This document shows positions 15,531-23,580 of a DNA stretch of 64,000 nucleotides, in pieces. The translations under genes were made by a program, and so were the position numbers. The DNA is from CAMTUW01 sp947085035 (GTDB lineage: Bacteria; Actinomycetota; Coriobacteriia; Anaerosomatales; PHET01), in contig CAMTUW010000029.1 of the NCBI GenBank assembly GCA_947085035.1, positions 1 through 64,000 of the forward strand, given 5' to 3'. How positions within the stretch are numbered: the stretch's first letter is position 1; each line of letters starts with the position of its first letter. Below the pieces are notes generated by a model. It was not told where the DNA came from. It searched no databases and saw nothing but the letters and a program-made list of their open reading frames with translations.

Positions 15531-17389
15531 CGGAGGTCTTCGTCTCGCGCCCGCTGCTGCTCGTGGTGGTACCGCTCGTACTGGCGGTGGTCATCGCGGT
15601 TCTTGGGCGACGCATCCGCGTGTTGCCTCCTCTGTTGGCGCTCGCGTCCGCCGTGCTCACCATCGCTACCGGCGGTATGGCTCTTGCGCGCATCCACAGC
15701 ATCGGCCCGGCCCTGCATGAGGTCGGGGGATGGATGACGAGTGCTCTGGCGTACCCGGTGGTCATGCATCCCTGGTTTCTCGCGAGCGAACAATCGCTTC
15801 GTCTCGCGGGCGCGCTCGACACCCTGAGCGCGATCATGCTTCTTGTGGTGGGCCTCGTGGCTGCGAGTGTCGTCGTGTTCTCGATGGGGTACATGCGCGA
15901 CGATTCCGGGTGGGTTCGGTATTTCGCGCTACTGGCGGCATTCGTTGGATCCATGAACATGCTCGTGCTCGCGAGTTCGCTCACCACCTTGTTCATCGGG
16001 TGGGAGCTGGTGGGCGCGTGTTCGTTCCTCCTCATCGGATTCTGGTACGAGAAACCTGTGGCCGTCTCTGCGGCTATCAAGGCGTTTCTGACCACAAGGG
16101 TCGGCGATGTCGCCATGCTGCTGGGAATCGCGATCCTCGTGGTCACTACTGGCACTGACACCTACGAGGGAGTGGTCTCAAGTATCAAAGGCATGGATCC
16201 GGGACTCGTGAACGCAGCAGCGGTATGTCTCGCGATCGGTGCGCTGGGCAAGTCTGCGCAGTTCCCTCTTCACGGCTGGCTTCCTGACGCGATGGAGGGT
16301 CCGACGCCGGTCTCGGCGCTCATCCACGCCGCTACGATGGTTGCTGCAGGCGTCTACCTGGTAGCGCGTCTCTGGCCGATCTTCGATGCAGCACCCGCCG
16401 CGCGGGCCGTGCTGCTCGGGGCCGGCCTCGTCTCGGCCCTCGGCGCCGCCCTTATCGCGACAGCGCAGCGCGACATCAAGAAGGTGCTCGCGTACTCGAC
16501 CATCTCCCAGTTGGGATTCATGTTCGTGGCACTCGGCGTGGGGGCCTGGGCCGCGGCGTTCTTCCACCTCGTGACGCACGCGGCCTTCAAGGCGCTGCTC
16601 TTCCTCGCCTCCGGTAGCGTCATCCACGGCTCAGGAACACAGGACCTCTACTCCATGGGTGGGTTGCGGCGTCAGATGCCTGCGACCTTCGCCGTGTGGG
16701 TCGTTGGCGTCCTCGCCCTGGCTGGGATTGGGCCACTTGCGGGGTTCTTCAGCAAAGACGCTGTTCTTGAGGCGGTCTGGCATACGTCACCGCTTGCGGG
16801 GATGGCCTTGTTCGCAGCGACGCTGCTCACGGCCGTTTATGCCGCACGGACGACTCGACTCGCGTTCTTCGGGGAGCTCACTGAACACTCTCATGCGCAC
16901 GAGTCGCCCGCCACGATGCTCGCGCCGCTGTTCGTGCTCGCGGTGCCCGCGGTCGTTCTCGGTTTCGCGAGTGGGATATTCGCTGAATCGCTTGCCGCGC
17001 ATGCCGAGCCCCTCTCGATACCCATCTCGGTCGCCGCGACGCTTCTCGCCCTGCTGGGAGCAGCGCTCGGTTGGAGGGCCGCTGCGACGGGGACCGGAGC
17101 CGTGTTCGCGAGGATTCCCCGCGTCTCTGAGACGCTTATCGCAGCGTTTCACTGGGATGCTTTCGTCGCGACCGCCCTTGTGCGACCGGTGACATCGACC
17201 TGCCGCATCCTGTGGGCGTGGGCGGACAGGTTCGTCATCGACGGAGCGGTCGAGGGCTCGGGCCGCGTGACCCGCGGTATCGCTGCGGCGGTCGCTCGAC
17301 TGCAGAGCGGAGACGCGCAGGCGTACGCAGCGGGAATCGTCGCCGTGGTTGCGCTGATGATGGCCGCGTTGATTCTGATGGGGAGGTGA
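15527..17389 (+). CDS. nuoL: NADH-quinone oxidoreductase subunit L
   Basis: 620 residues, the distal antiporter-like proton-pumping subunit. It has the conserved WELVGACSFLLIGFW, GKSAQFPLHGWLPDAMEGPTP-type block (seen from about 16249) and HAATMVAAGVYL. A C-terminal amphipathic extension is consistent with the lateral helix. The ATG at 15527 overlaps the nuoK stop as ATGA. Confidence 0.94.
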   Translation: MTEVFVSRPLLLVVVPLVLAVVIAVLGRRIRVLPPLLALASAVLTIATGGMALARIHSIGPALHEVGGWMTSALAYPVVMHPWFLASEQSLRLAGALDTLSAIMLLVVGLVAASVVVFSMGYMRDDSGWVRYFALLAAFVGSMNMLVLASSLTTLFIGWELVGACSFLLIGFWYEKPVAVSAAIKAFLTTRVGDVAMLLGIAILVVTTGTDTYEGVVSSIKGMDPGLVNAAAVCLAIGALGKSAQFPLHGWLPDAMEGPTPVSALIHAATMVAAGVYLVARLWPIFDAAPAARAVLLGAGLVSALGAALIATAQRDIKKVLAYSTISQLGFMFVALGVGAWAAAFFHLVTHAAFKALLFLASGSVIHGSGTQDLYSMGGLRRQMPATFAVWVVGVLALAGIGPLAGFFSKDAVLEAVWHTSPLAGMALFAATLLTAVYAARTTRLAFFGELTEHSHAHESPATMLAPLFVLAVPAVVLGFASGIFAESLAAHAEPLSIPISVAATLLALLGAALGWRAAATGTGAVFARIPRVSETLIAAFHWDAFVATALVRPVTSTCRILWAWADRFVIDGAVEGSGRVTRGIAAAVARLQSGDAQAYAAGIVAVVALMMAALILMGR

Positions 17390-17394
17390 GTGGC

Positions 17395-18834
17395 GTGCTG
17401 TTGCTCGATATGCTGATTCTGCTGCCGCTCGCCTTTGCTCCGCTCGCATGGGTGTCCTCGCGGTTGAATCACCGATGGCCCCGTTTCTTCGCGTTGGCTG
17501 GCGTCATCTGTCAGGGAGCTGCGCTCGCCGTCGTGGCGTCGAGCGTGACGTCGGCGGGTTCCGTGGTGCGTGGCGCAATCTTCGCTGGCGGCTCTACGAT
17601 CTGGATGACAGTGATGGACGGCCTGTCATTGCCGTTCCTGGTTCTTGCCGTCGCCATCGGATCACTCGCTGTGGTCGCATCGTGGAACGTCACCAAGGCG
17701 CCCGGTTCTCATCACGCGCTTCTGCTCATCTTGCAAGGCGCTCTCGCCGCCGTGTTCCTCGCCGACAGCCTTGTGCTGTTCTATATCGCGTGGGAGTCAG
17801 TACTCATTCCGATGTTCTTCCTGATAGGGGGTTGGGGCTCGTCTAACTCCAGACGCGCCGCCATGAAGTTCCTTCTCTTCACCTTCGCGGGGGGCGCTGT
17901 TCTGCTGGTGGGAGTGATCGTCGCCATCATCCAGACCGGATCGCTGTTGATATCTGAGATCTCTGCTGCCGGCGGGGTGACGACGCCGGTGATGGTGTTC
18001 TGGCTGCTCGCGGCGGGATTTCTCGTCAAGCTACCGGTCGTGCCGTTGCACACCTGGCTGCCTGATGCCCACACGGAGGCCCCGACCGCGGGCTCCATCG
18101 TACTGGCGGGAGTGTTGCTCAAGATGGGCGGCTACGGCCTCATACGCGTCGCCGTTCCATTCGCTCCGGAAGGTTTCGAGGGCGCCCGGGTGGCGCTTGC
18201 GATTCTGGGTGTCGTCGGGATCATCTGGGGGGCGGCGACCGCACTCGTGCAAAGCGACCTCAAGCGGCTGGTCGCCTATTCTTCCGTCGCCCACATGGGA
18301 TTCGTCGCTCTGGCGATTGCCGTAGGTACGGCTGCTTCGGTTTCAGCGGCGGTTGTCACGATGGTCAGCCACGGCATTGTCGCCGGGTTGCTCTTCTTCC
18401 TCGTTGGTGCGTTGTATGAGCGCGCTCATACCAGGGAGATCTCGAGCTTCGGAGGGCTTGGAGTGGTCGCACCGCGGTGGTCAGTGGTGTTCGTGATAGC
18501 GTCACTGGCGTCAGCAGGGCTCCCCGGCCTTTCGGGCTTTCCCGGCGAGTACGTGACGTTGATCGAGGGCTTCCGTGCGTTCTCGTGGTGGATCGTTCCT
18601 GCCGGAGTGGGTGTCGTGTTGGCCGCTGCGTACAATCTTCGGGCGATTGCGGGTACTGTCCAGGGGACTCGTGGCTCAAGCAGCGGCATCTTGGATCTCT
18701 CAACTCGCGAGACATCCGTGAGTGCTGCGTGTGTAGTGGCGATCGTGGTGCTCGGTGTTGCTCCGCATATCGTGAGTTCGACGGTGGTCCCCGTTATCAT
18801 CTCTCTGTTCCCCGGCATGAACGGGGGGTTGTGA
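17395..18834 (+). CDS. nuoM: NADH-quinone oxidoreductase subunit M
   Basis: 479 residues, an antiporter-like proton-pumping subunit. Hallmarks are YIAWESVLIPMFFLIGGWG with the key Glu and VKLPVVPLHTWLPDAHTEAP with the key Lys. SVAHMGFVALAI follows. The GTG at 17395 lies 8 bp after GGGAGG. It is tightly placed between nuoL and nuoN. Confidence 0.94.
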   Translation: MLLLDMLILLPLAFAPLAWVSSRLNHRWPRFFALAGVICQGAALAVVASSVTSAGSVVRGAIFAGGSTIWMTVMDGLSLPFLVLAVAIGSLAVVASWNVTKAPGSHHALLLILQGALAAVFLADSLVLFYIAWESVLIPMFFLIGGWGSSNSRRAAMKFLLFTFAGGAVLLVGVIVAIIQTGSLLISEISAAGGVTTPVMVFWLLAAGFLVKLPVVPLHTWLPDAHTEAPTAGSIVLAGVLLKMGGYGLIRVAVPFAPEGFEGARVALAILGVVGIIWGAATALVQSDLKRLVAYSSVAHMGFVALAIAVGTAASVSAAVVTMVSHGIVAGLLFFLVGALYERAHTREISSFGGLGVVAPRWSVVFVIASLASAGLPGLSGFPGEYVTLIEGFRAFSWWIVPAGVGVVLAAAYNLRAIAGTVQGTRGSSSGILDLSTRETSVSAACVVAIVVLGVAPHIVSSTVVPVIISLFPGMNGGL

Positions 18835-18836
18835 CA

Positions 18837-20348
18837 GTGACGCCGAACGCACTCTTCTGGCTCACGTTCGGCCCCTATCTGGCGGCGGCGATCGTCTCAC
18901 TGACTGCGGACGCCGTCTTTCGCCGTGAGAGCTCCGCCGGCACCATCTCCGCAGCGCTGCTGCTTGGCGCCGGTGGCGTCGTGGGTCTCGTTGGCGGCTG
19001 GATGTCCAGCTCAGGGATTCTCCACGGTGTCCTCGTGGTTGGTGGTGCGCACTCGACGGTCTCAGGGCTGATCGGCATTCTTGCGGCCGCCAGTCTGCTT
19101 TCGGTATCGGGTGCGCAACGTGTCCGCTTGGCTCAGGGTGCGCCGTTGGTGGCGCTGGCCTCGTTCGGCGCCGGCCTGTCGGCCTCGACAAACGATCTCG
19201 TGATGCTTCTGATCGCGCTCGAGATCGTCGCGGTGTGCGCGTACGCCCTGGTTGTTCTCTCACGTGACAAGCGCTCAGCTGAGGCTGGACTCAAGTACTA
19301 CATCCAGGGTGCGATCGCCACGGGTCTGTTCGTCTTGGGACTCGCAGTGATCGTTCCGTTCGCCGGAGGCTCTTTGACCTACGCGATGGCAGGCCAGGTG
19401 GTCTCTTCGCTTGCGCCAGCCACACCTGGACTCGTCGCTGTGTTGCTCATAGTCGCCGCGCTGCTCCTGAAGGCCGGTGCCGCCCCCTTCCACTGGTGGG
19501 CACCTGACGTCTACGAGACAGCGCCACCGTTCGCCTCAGCATTTCTCGCCGGTGCAGTGAAACTGGGCGTTATCACAGCCGTTGGCACTCTCGTCTACGT
19601 GGGTGTTCCCATCGAATCCACGATCACACTCGCAGGTGACTCGCTGCGAGGGAACGTCGCCGTTGTACTTGCTGTGTTTGCTGTGATGTCGATAGTCATC
19701 GGCTCGTTCGGAGCGCTCGCCCAGTCCTCATATGCGCGGATGCTGGGTTACGCCGGAATCGCCCAGGTCGGTTATGCGCTCGTTGCGCTGGCAGCGATGA
19801 ATCCGACGGCGTCGATCGTTCTCATCGCCACATATGCGGTCGCGGCCACGGTGACCTTCTCGGCCGTCGGCGTGTTCGCCGTGCTTCGCCCGCGTTGGGA
19901 CGGGTCGGTGAGCGGACTCGCGGGTATGGGACGCGCACATCCTGTTCTGGGGGTCTCGGTGTCGCTCGCCCTGGTCTCGTTGGCCGGGATTCCGCCACTC
20001 GTGGGCTTTTGGGGCAAGTTTCAGGCGTTCGGCGCGGCGATCCTGGCCGCATTGAGTCTGGAAGGCGCACAAGGAGGGCTGCTCGCCCTCATGTATTGGG
20101 CGCTCATCGCCACTGCAGTGCTCGGCTCGATCGTCTCGCTGGCGTACTACGGGTCTGTGATTCGAGCCCTGTTCTTTGATTCCGAGTCCGAAGTGGTCAT
20201 CGAAGTGAACCCGGTCGACAATCCTTCGGATGTCAAGCGCGCCACCGTTGTCATAGCGTCTCTTGCCGCGCTTCTCACGCTTGCAGGGGCGATGCCCTTC
20301 GTGTTCGGACTCGCCGTTGCTCTCCAGGGCTTCCTGTTGAGGCTCTGA
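18837..20348 (+). CDS. nuoN: NADH-quinone oxidoreductase subunit N
   Basis: 503 residues, the third antiporter-like subunit. It contains KAGAAPFHWWAPDVYETAP and AYAGIAQVGYALVALAA, typical of NuoN, and about 14 membrane helices. GTG 18837 is 8 bp after a G run; GTG 18831 in the same frame is also possible and overlaps the nuoM stop. Last gene of the operon; a terminator-like hairpin lies ~140 bp downstream. Confidence 0.93.
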   Translation: MTPNALFWLTFGPYLAAAIVSLTADAVFRRESSAGTISAALLLGAGGVVGLVGGWMSSSGILHGVLVVGGAHSTVSGLIGILAAASLLSVSGAQRVRLAQGAPLVALASFGAGLSASTNDLVMLLIALEIVAVCAYALVVLSRDKRSAEAGLKYYIQGAIATGLFVLGLAVIVPFAGGSLTYAMAGQVVSSLAPATPGLVAVLLIVAALLLKAGAAPFHWWAPDVYETAPPFASAFLAGAVKLGVITAVGTLVYVGVPIESTITLAGDSLRGNVAVVLAVFAVMSIVIGSFGALAQSSYARMLGYAGIAQVGYALVALAAMNPTASIVLIATYAVAATVTFSAVGVFAVLRPRWDGSVSGLAGMGRAHPVLGVSVSLALVSLAGIPPLVGFWGKFQAFGAAILAALSLEGAQGGLLALMYWALIATAVLGSIVSLAYYGSVIRALFFDSESEVVIEVNPVDNPSDVKRATVVIASLAALLTLAGAMPFVFGLAVALQGFLLRL

Positions 20349-20489
20349 TCACGCCAGATTTCCGTGGATCGTGGGCTGTCCGTCTCCTCGAAATCTCCGC
20401 GATTTCCCGTGACACGGCTACTTGTGCAGGCCATGAGCGAATGTTAGGATTTGTCTCGAGTTGCATGCGAATGCAACCCCTTACCCCTG

Positions 20490-20526
20490 AGCCTCAAGGT
20501 GCCGGCCTTGGGGCTCTCCCTTTTCC
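20490..20526 (+). terminator. Probable terminator of the nuo operon
   Basis: AGCCTCAAGG (20490-20499) pairs with CCTTGGGGCT (20506-20515), with one mismatch, across a 6-base loop. CTCCCTTTTCC follows. Confidence 0.65.
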
Positions 20527-20609
20527 CGAACCGATTCTGGCCGATTCCGCGACCCGATCAGCATTGTGATTCGGCTCACAAGGGTCACGGAATTCCCATC
20601 TGTCCATCG

Positions 20610-20637
20610 TCAAGTCGGTTGCGTTCGCTGCCGATAC
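20610..20637 (+). promoter_or_regulatory. Sigma-28 (FliA/SigD)-like promoter
   Basis: TCAA (20610-20613), a 16-bp spacer and GCCGATAC (20630-20637). The -10 matches the flagellar sigma consensus GCCGATAT/A at seven of eight bases. Transcription would start about at the ATG of the FlgM-like gene, giving a leaderless message, which fits the absence of a Shine-Dalgarno sequence. Confidence 0.5.
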
Positions 20638-20644
20638 TCGATTC

Positions 20645-20893
20645 ATGATGATCACCACACAACAGGCTCTGCTCGCCATGCGTGGCCCTTCGGGTGGGTA
20701 TACGCAAGGTCTGAGCGGACGCGATGTCTCGCCTGAACTGATGAGTCGGGCTCTGGCTGTCGTCGCGGCCGCACCTGACGTCCGGGAGGACCGTATCGCC
20801 GAGGCTCGCGCGCGGCTCGCTCAAGGCGTCCCGAACTCGCGCGATCTCGCCGAGAAGATCATGTGTCGCGTCGTGTGTGACTCGATTCGCTGA
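20645..20893 (+). CDS. FlgM-like anti-sigma-28 factor (putative)
   Basis: 82 residues. The C-terminal two thirds (about 28-80) resembles FlgM: SPELMSRALAVVAAAPDVRE followed by DRIAEARARLAQG and a final helix (DLAEKIMCRVVCDSI). In FlgM this region binds and holds sigma-28. The N-terminus is polar and probably disordered, as in FlgM. No Shine-Dalgarno sequence precedes the ATG (20645, or 20648), but a sigma-28-like promoter does. No flagellar gene is in the window. The identification rests on pattern and promoter, not on a search. Confidence 0.5.
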   Translation: MMITTQQALLAMRGPSGGYTQGLSGRDVSPELMSRALAVVAAAPDVREDRIAEARARLAQGVPNSRDLAEKIMCRVVCDSIR

Positions 20894-21153
20894 CGCGTTC
20901 CTTCTTCAGTCGAGGCGCGTGCGCGTCCTGGGAACCTCACGCATTCACGCTTACCACCGCCGGAGCAGGATTGCGGCCGGGCGCACCGTGATACTCTGAG
21001 TTCGACCAAGTGGACGGGGTCTCGAGTGTGCACATCCAAACTCACAGCCTCACTCAGGAGCCCGGCCTCGTCCGGCAAGGTCCCACAGTCCAATACGGTC
21101 CCACACGCTCACACACAAGTCTCGACTATCAAGGGCGGCTGCGGTACCGTAAT

Positions 21154-21185
21154 CGTCGAGATGAAGCGTGTCAGCTTCATCGACG
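21154..21185. other. Strong stem-loop, possible small RNA element
   Basis: CGTCGAGATGAAGC (21154-21167) pairs with GCTTCATCGACG (21174-21185) across GTGTCA. It is a 12-bp stem with a small bulge. No T run follows, so it is not a classical terminator. Confidence 0.5.
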
Positions 21186-21247
21186 GTTTGGGTCCGTGTG
21201 GGTCGTGAGTGTGTTGGCGGCGTGAGGTTCGCCCGTTCGACAGAGTG

Positions 21248-21259
21248 CACCCTAGGGTG
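21248..21259. promoter_or_regulatory. Perfect 12-bp palindrome CACCCTAGGGTG
   Basis: It lies ~130 bp upstream of tatA in a region otherwise without features. The size fits a dimeric regulator site; the regulator is unknown. Confidence 0.35.
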
Positions 21260-21391
21260 TCTTAAGCTCAGTGAACTCTCTAGCGTTTCCGATTTCCAGC
21301 AACGCTGAAGTAATCACACCCCGTGAACGGTCGGTTGGCACCGCCACCACGGTCCGCGTCCATGTGCAGCGCGCAGTGAGAAGGTGGACGT

Positions 21392-21706
21392 ATGTTCGGC
21401 ATCAGCGGCTTGGAGCTCGTCATCATTCTCGTGTTCTCCTTTGTCATCTTCGGGCCCGACAAGCTGCCGCAGGTGGCGCGCACCATTGGACGCACTATGC
21501 AGATGTTCAAGAGCGCGCAGCAGGACATGGAGCGTGTCATCAAGTCCGAGATGTACGCGAGTGAAAATCGAACTCAGGTAACGATTTCTGCCGGGACAGA
21601 TGGATCAGCGAACGGTGTCCGGCCAGCAGCCACTACAACGAGTTCCGCAGAACAGATCTGGGCCGCGACCGAGAATGGATTCGACAAGGAGGAGGCCGAG
21701 GAGTGA
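21392..21706 (+). CDS. tatA: Sec-independent translocase TatA/TatB-type subunit
   Basis: 104 residues. A single N-terminal membrane helix (LELVIILVFSFVIFGPDKLP) ends in the FGPDKLP hinge, followed by an amphipathic helix (VARTIGRTMQMFKSAQQDME) and an acidic, low-complexity tail. This is the TatA/B architecture; TatA and TatB cannot be separated safely here. With TatC downstream it forms the channel for folded proteins carrying twin-arginine signals. ATG 21392 follows a GAGAAGGTGG site. Confidence 0.9.
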   Translation: MFGISGLELVIILVFSFVIFGPDKLPQVARTIGRTMQMFKSAQQDMERVIKSEMYASENRTQVTISAGTDGSANGVRPAATTTSSAEQIWAATENGFDKEEAEE

Positions 21707-21715
21707 CCCTCCTCG
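21697..21715 (+). promoter_or_regulatory. Hairpin at the tatA-tatC junction
   Basis: CGAGGAG (21697-21703) pairs perfectly with CTCCTCG (21709-21715) around the tatA stop codon. The left arm contains the only plausible Shine-Dalgarno for tatC, so ribosomes finishing tatA could open it and couple tatC translation. Confidence 0.4.
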
Positions 21716-21718
21716 ACA

Positions 21719-22492
21719 ATGCCTATGCCCATCTCCCCGAAAAGACTCCCGTTCTTCGAGCACATCGCCGAGTTGCGTCGGCGGCTCGTCATCATCGTGC
21801 TCGCGCTAGTTGTTGGCTCGACTGTGCTGTATTTCGATCCGTTCTACGAGCCGATACTCACATTTGTCTTCGCGCCCGTGATAGACCTGATTCCGGGTCA
21901 GGAACTGAAGACCTTGGGACCCTTCGACTCCTTCGCGTTCCGGTTCAAGCTCGCCTTCTTCGCAGCAATCGTGCTCTTCAGCCCCCTGATCATCTGGCAG
22001 ATGCTGGCATTCTTCCTTCCAGCGTTGAAGTCTCGTGAGCGCAAGTTCTTCATACCGACCTTCTTCGCCGCTGTCGGTCTGTTCAGTGCAGGATGCGCAT
22101 TCGTCTACACCGTCATTCTGAGGCCTGCCTTCGAATTCCTCATTGGCCAAGGCGGTTCACTCGTGACCGAGATCGCCGAGGCGAATCGATACCTGAATGG
22201 TATTGGGCTCATGATGATCGGTTTCGGGATGGCGTTCGAGATTCCCATCGTCGTGTTCTACGCCATTGGCTTCGGGTTGATTCCATACCGCAAGTTGCGC
22301 GAGAACTGGCGCTACGCCTACTCGGGACTCGCTGTAGTCGCAGCAGTTGCAACACCAGACTGGTCGCCGGTCACGATGGGTCTTCTAGGTGGCTCTCTCG
22401 TAGCGCTCTACGAAGGTAGTCTTATCCTCGCACGGCTGGTATTCGCAAAGCGCATTAGAGAACAGGAAGCTCTAGCAGCCGAACTGGCGTAG
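21719..22492 (+). CDS. tatC: Sec-independent translocase subunit TatC
   Basis: 257 residues, six membrane helices. It recognises twin-arginine signal peptides. It has the N-terminal HIAELRRRLVI motif with the conserved Glu, the first periplasmic loop, and GMAFEIPIVVFYAIGFGL with the conserved Glu in helix 4. ATG 21719 is used (or ATG 21725). It follows tatA by 12 bp. Confidence 0.93.
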   Translation: MPMPISPKRLPFFEHIAELRRRLVIIVLALVVGSTVLYFDPFYEPILTFVFAPVIDLIPGQELKTLGPFDSFAFRFKLAFFAAIVLFSPLIIWQMLAFFLPALKSRERKFFIPTFFAAVGLFSAGCAFVYTVILRPAFEFLIGQGGSLVTEIAEANRYLNGIGLMMIGFGMAFEIPIVVFYAIGFGLIPYRKLRENWRYAYSGLAVVAAVATPDWSPVTMGLLGGSLVALYEGSLILARLVFAKRIREQEALAAELA

Positions 22493-22537
22493 TAACGAAG
22501 GAGCTGTCACGCCATGCACGAAGGGCGTCGGGCGGGC

Positions 22538-23134
22538 ATGCATCTCACCTTCCACGCCTCGCTTACCGACCTGCAGCGACGGGTCGGTCCGTTATGCCTC
22601 GATCTACAACTACCATACGAAGCGCTGACAGCTCCAACACGGTTCGACGGCTATACGCTGCTGGTGCAGAGGCGCGCAGGGGCCGGATGGAGCACGATCG
22701 CCACGATGAGCGCGACGGGTGTCGCCGACAGCTACTCGGCCACGCTTCCCGCTGTGTGGAACGCGACCGCCATGCGCGTGACGCTTGCTGGCAATGCTCT
22801 CTACAAGGCGGTGCCGGCTGCGTTCACGTTGCAGCCTCGGGCCAAACTCTCCACTCCTGTGGCCTCGACGTCGACGCCGAGGGCTTCACGCACCTTCTCG
22901 ATGAAGGGCACGCTTCTGCCCCAGCACGCGGGCGTCGTCAATGTCACCGCATATCGCGTGTCGGGCACGAAGCTCGTACGCGTGAGCACGAAGCGGGTGA
23001 CGGCCACCTCGACCGGCGGCTATGCGGCGGCCTTCAAGCTCAAGGCGGGGGTGTATCGCTTCCAAGCGACGCACTCGGATGCGGGCCACGCGCTGACCAA
23101 GAGCGCGCTGTCGGCGAAGGTGAGGGTGCGCTAG
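22538..23134 (+). CDS. Fragment of an extracellular Ig-like repeat protein
   Basis: 198 residues made of two related beta-rich units (about 40-100 and 112-195), the second with SRTFSMKGTLLPQHAGVVNV and an end in SAKVRVR. Such units recur in long secreted or surface proteins of actinobacteria. There is no signal peptide, membrane anchor or ribosome site at the start, so this is probably a 5'-truncated remnant, or a start upstream has been lost. An ATG at 22514 in the same frame adds 8 residues and no signal. Codon use is like the neighbours. Confidence 0.5.
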   Translation: MHLTFHASLTDLQRRVGPLCLDLQLPYEALTAPTRFDGYTLLVQRRAGAGWSTIATMSATGVADSYSATLPAVWNATAMRVTLAGNALYKAVPAAFTLQPRAKLSTPVASTSTPRASRTFSMKGTLLPQHAGVVNVTAYRVSGTKLVRVSTKRVTATSTGGYAAAFKLKAGVYRFQATHSDAGHALTKSALSAKVRVR

Positions 23135-23242
23135 CAGCGCGGATCGCACATGAGGGTCGTCGGCTGTGGTCGTGGGGTGGCGCAGGTCACTCGGACGGAC
23201 GATAATCGGGACACTGTTGTCAGTCTGCACCTCGGAGGTCGC

Positions 23243-23542
23243 GTGTCTCGCCTGAATCATCGCACCCTGCTCACGGTCGTCATGGACGTGTTCGTTGTTC
23301 TCGCCGTGGCAGAAACCGCACGAATCGTCGTGACCTTCTTCGGTAGGCTCGCCTCCCAGGGGTGGGCGGAGGTGTTGTTGGCCGTGACCGACCGCGTCAC
23401 GATCCCGCTGGGTATCGACGCGATCAAGACTCCCTATGGCGGGGCGTTCGATGTCGATGCCGCCATCACGGTCGGGGCCATGCTGCTCGTCGAGTGGGCG
23501 CTCAGCGTCATTCGATCTCGGGGAAGAACACAATCAGACTGA
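23243..23542 (+). CDS. Small membrane protein, YggT-like
   Basis: 99 residues with two hydrophobic segments (about 12-33 and 73-92). The part between them (TDRVTIPLGIDAIKTPYGGAF) resembles the loop of YggT proteins, here as a single repeat. GTG 23243 lies 6 bp after CGGAGGT. Function unknown; YggT proteins are linked to osmotic stress and division-site membranes. It lies 38 bp upstream of the pilB-type gene. Confidence 0.55.
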   Translation: MSRLNHRTLLTVVMDVFVVLAVAETARIVVTFFGRLASQGWAEVLLAVTDRVTIPLGIDAIKTPYGGAFDVDAAITVGAMLLVEWALSVIRSRGRTQSD

Positions 23543-23580
23543 TCGAATTCGTCCGACTCACGCGCAGCGAGGAGATCTGG

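Larger units (their letters stand above)
20349..20644. other. Intergenic region after nuoN
   Basis: No gene seen. It holds a small hairpin TTGCAT-N4-ATGCAA (20461-20476), the probable nuo terminator (20490-20526), and the sigma-28-like promoter of the next gene. The remainder shows nothing recognisable. Confidence 0.6.
20894..21391. other. 498-bp region without a clear gene upstream of tatA
   Basis: Open frames here lack good starts and family similarity. The region contains a strong hairpin at 21154-21185 and the perfect palindrome CACCCTAGGGTG at 21248-21259. No known RNA family is recognised. It may hold a small RNA and the tatA promoter. Confidence 0.5.

Noticed and set aside
9162..20348. 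nuoE, nuoF or nuoG hidden in other frames
   Set aside because: All frames between nuoA and nuoN were considered; none shows the thioredoxin-like, FMN-binding or molybdopterin-type signatures.
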